A stretch of 33,327 bases of DNA, from NCBI GenBank assembly GCA_023665185.1, contig JAMPEL010000026.1, forward strand, positions 1-33,327, given 5' to 3'. Positions 1-6,432 of this stretch are shown piece by piece (position 1 is the stretch's first letter; every line of letters starts with the position of its first letter). A program made the translations under genes and the position numbers. Source of the DNA: Roseburia sp. (lineage in GTDB: Bacteria; Bacteroidota; Bacteroidia; Bacteroidales; Bacteroidaceae). The notes under the pieces were generated by a model that searched no databases, was not told the DNA's origin, and was given only the letters and a program-made list of their open reading frames with translations.

Positions 1-43
1 ACAAAGATACACAGAAAATTTGATATAAACTAATTTTCAACAT

Positions 44-720
44 CTACTTAATATAAATGGCAGAGCCGAACTTGCCAGTGTGGCTGCCCTGCGTAGCCAC
101 AGTTGGCTGACACCAAAGGTATTGCAAACGTCCGTCCTTGAGAAGTTTGTTGTGGAACAGGTCTATTGCAAGAGTGGAGTTTTCATCCTTTCCATAGTTC
201 TCGCATATAAGTCTCGCTGCGGCAGCATTGATATAATAACAGCCGGCCATGCGGTCGCGATCACCGGGATACAGCACACGTCCTTTCTCGCGCCGGGAAC
301 GCTCTACGAAGCGGTTGCGTGTATCCTCGTAGCTGATGAAAATGGGACTTTTAAATTTCCCCTCCCCCCCCCCTCGTAAACCTCTTTCTCTTTCATAGAT
401 TGTTGAAAGACAGAGAGAAAGCTCGACGAAAGTGTAATGTCATCCTCAAGAATCAGCGCGCCGGGAAGTTTCCGCTTGATAATTTCTTCATAGATAAGAA
501 GATGTTTGAGCGCGCATGATTTAGCCGAATCTTTAAGTCGGCTGTGACGGAACCAGCGGGAATCGGTTGCGTCATTGAAATCCGGAATATCACCGTCTAA
601 CATCCACTCGAAAGGAATGTTCATTTTCCCAAGCATCGAAACGATATGCTTTTCTCTTTCTTCGTACCCCCTCTTGACATGAGCTACAAAACATTTTTCA
701 TTTATGCACAGCATAGACAT
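44..720 (-). pseudogene. Family 25 glycosyltransferase, frameshifted at a poly-G tract (probably phase-variable, OFF)
   Basis: A GT25 (LPS/LOS-type) glycosyltransferase would transfer a sugar to surface polysaccharide at the inner membrane or cytoplasm. The first frame starts at the ATG at 720-718. It contains the family-typical block SCALKHLLIYEE and the metal-binding motif LILEDD (E92, D93, D94). It then runs into a G10 tract (364-373) and reaches a stop at about 304. The rest of the domain, from KFKSPIFISYEDTRNRF through MAGCYYINAAAARLICE to a TAG at 44-46, is intact in the neighbouring frame. The segment is 677 nt; one more G (G11), or two fewer (G8), would join both parts into a 225-residue protein, near normal for the family. 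No other damage is visible, which favours slipped-strand phase variation over decay. A homopolymer sequencing error is the main alternative. Confidence 0.82.
364..373 (-). repeat. G10 homopolymer tract inside the glycosyltransferase (slippage site)
   Basis: Ten consecutive C on the plus strand read as G10 in the coding strand. They are followed by A and four more G, giving an almost uninterrupted 15-base purine run. With G10 the frame is broken; G8 or G11 restores it. Long mononucleotide runs within surface-glycan genes are classic contingency loci (established knowledge). Calling this one active is inference. Confidence 0.8.
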
Positions 721-1164
721 TTATTTTTTTTTGAATAAGTATTTGAAGCCGTAAAGATATAACAAAAGAAACAGAAAAAAGCCTTGCCCGCTTCTTTTAA
801 CATACAAAGATACATGGCAATCCAAAGTTGAGTCTGTAGCCTGAACATCTCTAATACAGATGCTCTACCTCAGTTCGGAGTAAACTTTAGAATAAGGCAA
901 GCCGTCTGTCATTCTCGATAGTATGTTGGCATAATGTTGGTTTTGGGGCTAATTTATTTGAGCTTTAATATATCACATTGACGGAATATTTTGTGCTTTG
1001 CCGATATGTTGATAGCTTTTTGTGAGTCTGCTCAATATATCTCTCCGCAAACATCTGTCGAAAAACATCAGCAAAACATTGTCGGCATTAAAACTTTTAC
1101 TTATGATAGACAACATAACTCATTGGAAATTCCGGAGAACTTCCTTTTTTGTCTGTAGTGTACT
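721..1164. other. Intergenic stretch between methyltransferase and glycosyltransferase
   Basis: No convincing gene is seen on either strand. On the minus strand the half near 720 holds a candidate -7 box (805-812). Positions 846-880 contain a short tRNA-reminiscent string that does not fold into a full cloverleaf. The remainder is AT-rich with scattered stops. Confidence 0.5.
805..812 (-). promoter_or_regulatory. Candidate -7 box for the glycosyltransferase
   Basis: The minus strand reads TATCTTTG, matching the Bacteroidota -7 consensus TAnnTTTG, about 85 nt upstream of the ATG at 720. No TTTG lies at the expected 19-21 nt upstream, so only half of the promoter is supported. Confidence 0.4.
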
Positions 1165-2763
1165 TCAACTATTTGCTGCTTGGCAACAAAACAAACTTGG
1201 AGTGGTTTGCATATATAGCCAGTTTTGATATTCCTCAATACTCTTTTGTGGAATGTCTATGTCGGAATAGTCTACGGCTTTAGAAAGTTTGTAGAGATTG
1301 ATTCTCATAAGTATATCTCTGCTTACGACACGCTTTGCGTCCATAAAACTGATATTCCGTATGAAACTTCTGAGAAGTTCGCTTTGCAGAATGAAAAGAG
1401 TGAGTCTTGCATACTCAATATTATCAAATCCGAGTAAATAGCATGTGTCATCCACCATTACGGGTTTTCCTGCAATCGGTTCGACCAAAGAAAATTTCAA
1501 GTTTGAGTATAAGGAGGATATTACCACCTTATATGGCGCAAATGAATAGTCGCCTAACCCAAAAACGCTGAATCTTGGTTTGTTCCGGTATATGATGCTT
1601 TTTCTTCTGTCAAGATATGCGGCATGAGACAGCAGATAAGAATATGTTTTAGGCGCATTCCTTTGTAGTGCGGCTGTGTTCTCTGAAATCCTTGTCTGAG
1701 GCAATACCAGATACTTTCTTATTGTTTTTATGTCCTTGCTTATATCCGAACTTTTGAGTAAGGGAAATATGGTTGCGTCATCCACATCCACAACTTCTTT
1801 TAGTCCGTTAGAATATGTGGAGCCATCCAATGAAAGCTCCATTACTTTTGAACAGTCGTGTTTTATTCCCGAACGCCAAGTCAAAGGCGAGTGTCCGTCA
1901 AGAAAACTTGTCTGCCCGTAATCCTGCGTATTTGAGACGAAAGCATTCTCAACCCATCCGAAAGAGTGGGAATATTGCTGCGTGTAAAAGTTATACGACA
2001 TACATTGTTTTTGATGGGTTTTCCCTATATGACATTCAAACAAAGATGCTGTGACAGAAACTTGAAACTCCTTTTTTGCGTCAAAATCAAGTTGCCTGAT
2101 GTCTTGTATATCACGTGGATGAGTATGCTGCCTGTATAAAATGTTCCTTATAACGGAATTTTTGACAAGCAATGCTATATGTGTGCTATGATGATGGGAA
2201 AAAGCGTCAATCATCAAATTGCAAATACTTTCTGCAATGTCGAAATTGCCTTTTCCTGTTATAGCGTCTATTCCTTTTACCTTGTTTATGTTTCCTTTTA
2301 CGGGCAAGTTGTTTCCTTCGTTTTTCCCCAAACTGCTATTTGTCACCCAGGGCGGATTTCCTAATATCAAGATGTTCTTATTTTTATTTTTATGTATGAT
2401 TTCTTCAAAATTGAACGTGAATATATTTGTGTTGTACAGCTTATAGGCAATTGCGCGGCTTTTGTTTCGGTATTCTTTGAGCTTTTGCTCCGTTTTCTCA
2501 ATATATCCTTTGAATATCTCTATCCCATATACTTCTTTTACAGTGTCGAATACATCTATGGCGGCGGCAATAAAGTTGCCGACACCACAAGTAGGCTCTA
2601 TAATCACTTCGGGAGTAACACCTCTGCTTTTTAGATATAGACATACATTTTTGGCGAACTCATAACTTGTTTGCCAATCACCATAATTCTCAGCTAAATC
2701 ATCTGTTTGATAAAAGAATGTTTGGTAGTGATTCCAAAACCTTATAACTTTGCGGTGTAAAAT
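1165..2763 (-). pseudogene. N6-adenine DNA methyltransferase (Eco57I/type II-like), 5' end missing
   Basis: The frame encodes an AdoMet-dependent adenine methyltransferase of the N-6 DNA methylase class, from a restriction-modification system or an orphan. Motif I is EPTCGVGNF and the catalytic motif IV is NPPW. A typical N-terminal lead-in (ENYGDWQTSYEFAKNV) precedes motif I, so translation cannot truly begin at the GTG at 2607, immediately before motif I. Reading upstream, the frame stays open to a TAA at 2766-2764 with no ATG, GTG or TTG from 2763 to 2608. Its first codons overlap the promoter of the divergent NUDIX gene. The first residues are probably lost at a rearrangement junction near 2753-2763; a rare ATT start is the alternative. 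The frame ends at a TGA at 1165-1167. No partner endonuclease or specificity gene is visible beside it. Confidence 0.72.
2721..2752 (+). promoter_or_regulatory. Promoter of the NUDIX-ADP-ribosylglycohydrolase operon
   Basis: TTTG at 2721-2724, a 20-nt spacer, then TAACTTTG at 2745-2752: a full match to the Bacteroidota housekeeping promoter. Transcription would start near 2759, some 20 nt before the ATG at 2781. It lies within the 5' end of the opposing methyltransferase frame. Confidence 0.75.
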
Positions 2764-2780
2764 TTACAACAGATTATTTT

Positions 2781-3473
2781 ATGGAAGAAAACATGTATAC
2801 TTACAAGTATCCGCACCCGGCGGTCACGACCGATTGCGTGATATTCGGTTTTGACGGCACACAACTTCAGGTGCTGCTCATTGAAAGAGGTATAGAACCA
2901 TTCAAGGGACGCTGGGCTTTTCCCGGCGGATTTCTGAAAATGGACGAGTCGGCGGAGGAAGGCGCGCGACGGGAATTGTTGGAAGAGACCGGAATGGAGG
3001 CGGATTTCATGGAGCAGTTCCACACATTCAGTGACCCAAGCCGTGACCCACGCGAGCGGGTCATCACCATCGCCTACTATGCCTTGTGCAAGATTCAGAA
3101 GGTGAAGGGCGGTGACGATGCAGCCAAAGCACGGTGGTTCGGACTGGATGAGATTCCGCAACTGGCATTCGACCACGACAGAATCCTGCGCCATGCCATC
3201 TCCGTATTGCGCGAGCGGATTCATTTCCGTCCTATAGGTTTCGACCTGCTTCCTGCCAAATTCACCATGAAGGAACTGCAATCTCTTTATGAGGCGATAC
3301 TCAATGTGAAGTTTGACAGGGCGAACTTTACAAAGAAGATGAATACGCTGAACATACTGACTATGTTGGACGAGACTGTCAAGCCTACCCCGAAACGTGA
3401 GGCGCACCTCTATTGTTTCAATGAGGAGGGCTACAACGAAATGAAAAAGAAGGGATTCAGACTGGAATTCTAA
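2781..3473 (+). CDS. NUDIX hydrolase with C-terminal winged helix (NrtR-like)
   Basis: A 230-residue protein with an N-terminal NUDIX fold and a perfect NUDIX box, G50-x5-E56-x7-REL-x-EE-x-G71, so the metal-binding glutamates E68 and E69 are present and hydrolysis is possible. About residues 155-230 match the winged-helix tail of NrtR-type proteins. In that family the NUDIX domain senses ADP-ribose-like ligands and the tail binds DNA; a Bacteroides relative regulates arabinose use. It is followed after 24 nt by an ADP-ribosylglycohydrolase, pointing to ADP-ribose or NAD turnover rather than sugar regulation (inference). The ATG at 2781 follows a well-placed promoter. Whether it is an enzyme, a repressor or both cannot be settled from sequence. 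Confidence 0.9.
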   Translation: MEENMYTYKYPHPAVTTDCVIFGFDGTQLQVLLIERGIEPFKGRWAFPGGFLKMDESAEEGARRELLEETGMEADFMEQFHTFSDPSRDPRERVITIAYYALCKIQKVKGGDDAAKARWFGLDEIPQLAFDHDRILRHAISVLRERIHFRPIGFDLLPAKFTMKELQSLYEAILNVKFDRANFTKKMNTLNILTMLDETVKPTPKREAHLYCFNEEGYNEMKKKGFRLEF

Positions 3474-3497
3474 TACACATAAAGAAAGGCATAAACA

Positions 3498-4304
3498 ATG
3501 AGAAATCTACTATTAAGCGCGGCTGTCGGTGACATTGCGGGCACTGCATACGAAGGACGTACACATAGGACGAAAGATTATGACGCGGTCAAGATGTTCT
3601 CGTCCAGGGCGCATTTCTCCGACGATACAGTCCTCACTTTCGCTTGTGCGGAAGCCTTCCTCAAAGGCATAGATATGAGTCACAACCTTTGGATGTGCGC
3701 AAACCAGCATCCGGACGCAGGTTATGGACACCGCTTCAAGGAATGGATGAAAGACCACGACCACTTGCCGTATCGCAGCTGTGGCAACGGCTCTGCCATG
3801 CGGGCCTCTTCTGCCGGATGGCTTGCACGGACTGAGGAGGAGTGCATAACACTTGCCACTGAGACGGCCGCCCCGACGCACAACCACGAGGAGGGAATAA
3901 AAGGTGCTGTCGTCACGGCATTGGTGATATTCCATCTGAAAAACGGCAAGGACAAGGAGTTTGTCCGCACGGAACTCCTCGACAAATATTATCCTTATTG
4001 GGCGGGCAAAACCTATCAGGACATACACGACGGGTTCACGTTCAACTCGACAAGTCCGGGCACAGTCGGTCCGGCAATCATCTGTTTTTTGGCAAGCAAG
4101 GATTATTTGGACTGCATAAAACTTGCCATATCTCTTGGTGGCGACTCCGATACTCTGGCTGCTGTTGCCGGTCCTATGGCATACGCTTATTATAAGGAAA
4201 TGCCAGAGCCTTTGGTGTATAAGGCATTGAAGATGCTTCCCGACTGGATGCAAAAAGTAAATGATGAGTTTGACAAAACTGTCAATGACGTGGAAATGGA
4301 ATAA
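3498..4304 (+). CDS. ADP-ribosylglycohydrolase family protein
   Basis: A 268-residue member of the ARH/DraG family, which removes ADP-ribose from proteins or small molecules using a binuclear metal centre. Visible signatures are the N-terminal GDIAGTAYEG, the metal-ligand motif SDDT (41-44), GNGSAMR near residue 97, and the C-terminal LGGDSDTLAA with D216, S217, D218 and T219. All catalytic motifs are intact and length is normal. No signal peptide is seen, so it is cytoplasmic. It sits 24 nt after the NUDIX gene and shares its promoter. A plausible pathway is that the hydrolase frees ADP-ribose and the NUDIX partner cleaves or senses it (inference). The hairpin at 4366-4431 downstream probably ends the transcript. 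Confidence 0.92.
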   Translation: MRNLLLSAAVGDIAGTAYEGRTHRTKDYDAVKMFSSRAHFSDDTVLTFACAEAFLKGIDMSHNLWMCANQHPDAGYGHRFKEWMKDHDHLPYRSCGNGSAMRASSAGWLARTEEECITLATETAAPTHNHEEGIKGAVVTALVIFHLKNGKDKEFVRTELLDKYYPYWAGKTYQDIHDGFTFNSTSPGTVGPAIICFLASKDYLDCIKLAISLGGDSDTLAAVAGPMAYAYYKEMPEPLVYKALKMLPDWMQKVNDEFDKTVNDVEME

Positions 4305-4347
4305 ATTTTGTCAATATGTTACTAAAAGGCTGAATACTATTTCAAAA

Positions 4348-5035
4348 TGATATGTTAAAACTCAACCTCCGTAGAATCGCTCAAAATGAACCGGGCTTTG
4401 CCTCGGTTGCATTTGAGCGATTCTACGGAGGTTTTTGAAACTCGAATTTCAAGTGGGGAAATAGAACAATTCGCATGGCTAAAAGATATATAAATTCGAG
4501 TCGGAATGAGCCATTTTCACCCAAAAGCCCACTAAAAGTCAAAATTACAAGGTGCTGAAAATTTATTTCCAAGGCACACTGATTTTTTGCGCAAGGTACA
4601 CAAAATTTATTTTCAAGGCGCACAAAATTTTCAAAGCCCGTTTTTCGGGCTAAAATCGGGCATTTTTCTTGTGGCAATCCTTTGCTTGTGTTGGAGTGTC
4701 ATTTTCATGCTCGAAAAAACAAAAATGAATTTTGAGTCCGGAAAATGATGATTTTGGCGGTGAAAATTTGTAACTCGCTGATTATCAATACATCCTATTT
4801 TGTATTCAACCCTTAGTTTTTGGTCAAAAACTAAGACTTTTCCGCAAAATAGCATTTTGTTGATTATCAGTGGTTTATCTATGAGTCCCTGAAAAATGGA
4901 GCACTGGCAAGAGGTCTGTAACCGCCCCAATTGTTAAAATACGCCTTGTTTTTCAAGTGACATAATGTCAGCAGTTCTTGTCTGCATACTGCCGCCCGGC
5001 AATAGGTTGAGGCAAAATGATTCGAGTTTGCGGCA
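4348..5035 (+). repeat. Hairpin-bearing interspersed repeat, copy A (near full length)
   Basis: The unit opens with a long hairpin (4366-4431). A segment follows whose text recurs at 17113-17258 and, reverse-complemented, at 17318-17988. It closes with a CATAATGTCAGCAG-type block and CAATAGGTTGAGGCAAAAT, which recur at 18340-18450. It has no transposase. It also contains an 11-bp perfect hairpin (4812-4835) and two CTGATTATCA-type palindromes (4778 and 4860). A small minus-strand frame (4423-4677) is shared with the inverted copy but looks incidental. Confidence 0.85.
4366..4431 (+). terminator. Strong hairpin heading repeat A, probable terminator
   Basis: A perfect 20-bp stem: CCTCCGTAGAATCGCTCAAA at 4366-4385 pairs with 4412-4431, and the loop contains a smaller AACCG/CGGTT pairing. 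TTTTTG follows on the plus strand, so it can terminate the ADP-ribosylglycohydrolase transcript 60 nt downstream of its stop. Related hairpins head the other repeat copies. Confidence 0.65.
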
Positions 5036-5132
5036 CATATCCAAAGACAATATTGAAGCCACTCAAACTTTTTTTGTGTGAGTATTTGTTGAATTTTATT
5101 TTTCTGTATATATAAGTATGGTGTTTTTTATG

Positions 5133-5140
5133 TACTTTTG
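5133..5140 (+). promoter_or_regulatory. Candidate -7 box for the secreted-protein operon
   Basis: TACTTTTG matches TAnnTTTG, but no TTTG is found 19-21 nt upstream. It would give an untranslated leader of roughly 245 nt before the ATG at 5393. Confidence 0.4.
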
Positions 5141-5392
5141 CAGCATCGTATGAAAATCGTATTAGTTTTATAAATTGATATGATGACAACGGTCATTTTC
5201 TATTGTAAAAGGTGGATTCTTGGTATGGCGGACAAGCCTTACTTCATGGTTGAAATGTGCGGGCAATGATGCCGTGCCGGGAACAAACTCCTGTGCTTTT
5301 TTATATAGAAAGGGGATGAGCAAGTATTAGATTTATTATTGTCGGTTTTGGGGAGTTTGCAGACTTTTTACTATCTTATTTTACTTAGTTTT

Positions 5393-6406
5393 ATGGGAGA
5401 ATTAAAACTTTTTGTGTCTTCTTTGTTTTTGTGTTTTTCTGTTTCTGCCACTTATGCGCAGGAAATTCTGACCGCCACACTTCAGCATGGCGATGAGCTG
5501 ACTGTTTTTCAAGGCGCGGACGGTTTGAAGAGTGCGCACAGTGCGGCTGTTGACAGCGATTTCATCTATTTGTCACCGGGAACATTCAATTCGACAAGCA
5601 TTACAAAAGCAGTCAAAATAATAGGAGCCGGTACGGAGAAAAACGAACAGGCCGGGACTGGTGTCACATATATAAACGATTATATTTATATCAGTATGCC
5701 AGATACTACGCACAAAGGACTTGTACTTGAAGGGCTGTATTTCACCAGAGACTTCTATATTAACAAACCCATCAAGGATGCTACAATACGTAAATGCAGA
5801 TTTCCTTACGCTTTTGATTTGACCACATCCTATAATTTGCGTATAGAGCAATGCAATATTGGGACTTTCTCAATAGCATCCTCTTCTTATAATGTGGTTG
5901 TAAGTAATACGCAGGCTGATTGGGTTTGCATGTACAGTAACAGCAATAATACTGCAAACTCAACCACTTCTACGCTCAGTTTCCTGAATTGTTATCTGGC
6001 AAATGTGCATTCAAACATTACGGCTTTCTTTTTGAACAATATCATCGGCAGTGTATATTATTATAGCAACGGATGGAAATATGAATATTCCTTGAAGTCC
6101 ACTTGCTCGGCATACAACAACCTTTTCCTTGACGGGAAAGGCAATACAGACAATGTTATTCAGAAGTCGGGAAATATGGAGGCCTCATCAGAAAATATTT
6201 TTGTAGAGGGAACAAGAAGGCTTACTGAAGAGGCGGCAGGCGAATATCTCGGACAGGACGGAACGCAGGTCGGACAATATGGCGGAACAACTCCATACAG
6301 CACCACACCTACTTATCCGCAGATTATTGAGAACAACATCGCGGCACAGTCTACGGCAGACGGAATACTCAAGGTAAACCTGAAAGTGGCGGCAGGAAGC
6401 AAATGA
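5393..6406 (+). CDS. Secreted protein, predicted parallel beta-helix
   Basis: 337 residues from the ATG at 5393. I chose this start over the in-frame TTG at 5339 because it gives a clean signal peptide (MGELKLFVSSLFLCFSVSATYAQ, cut before E). The mature part has the rhythm of a right-handed beta-helix: an early YLSPGTFNST, then short repeating strands rich in N, S, T, V and I, such as LVLEGLYF, ATIRKCRF, LRIEQCNI and VVVSNTQ. The fold is known from pectate-lyase-like and phage tailspike proteins. No catalytic motif is recognisable, so substrate and enzyme activity are unknown. No lipobox and no clear sorting tail are visible. It is the first gene of a three-gene operon; the next starts 26 nt after its stop. 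Confidence 0.72.
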   Translation: MGELKLFVSSLFLCFSVSATYAQEILTATLQHGDELTVFQGADGLKSAHSAAVDSDFIYLSPGTFNSTSITKAVKIIGAGTEKNEQAGTGVTYINDYIYISMPDTTHKGLVLEGLYFTRDFYINKPIKDATIRKCRFPYAFDLTTSYNLRIEQCNIGTFSIASSSYNVVVSNTQADWVCMYSNSNNTANSTTSTLSFLNCYLANVHSNITAFFLNNIIGSVYYYSNGWKYEYSLKSTCSAYNNLFLDGKGNTDNVIQKSGNMEASSENIFVEGTRRLTEEAAGEYLGQDGTQVGQYGGTTPYSTTPTYPQIIENNIAAQSTADGILKVNLKVAAGSK

Positions 6407-6432
6407 GAAACGAGGCATAAAACAGCAAGATT

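Larger units (their letters stand above)
4305..5392. other. Non-coding stretch: repeat copy A plus leader of the next operon
   Basis: About 1.1 kb without a convincing gene. Positions 4348-5035 are a repeat found again at 17029-18450. The rest (5036-5392) holds a candidate -7 box and a long untranslated leader. A 29-codon frame at about 5179 has no supporting feature. Confidence 0.7.

Noticed and set aside
846-880. tRNA-like string on the minus strand (GGTAGAGC, then a CATCT..AGATG stem-loop)
   Set aside because: The D-arm start and a possible anticodon stem are present, but there is no matching acceptor stem or standard T arm, so it is not called a tRNA gene.
1022-1437. Short plus-strand reading frames
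   Set aside because: They run opposite the methyltransferase frame or through AT-rich intergenic DNA, with no recognisable motifs or start context.
4812-4835. Perfect 11-bp hairpin inside repeat A as a separate terminator
   Set aside because: No transcript is expected to end here and no T-run directly follows; it is better treated as part of the repeat.
5179-5268. 29-codon reading frame in the operon leader
   Set aside because: There is no signal, motif or conserved copy to support it; probably chance.
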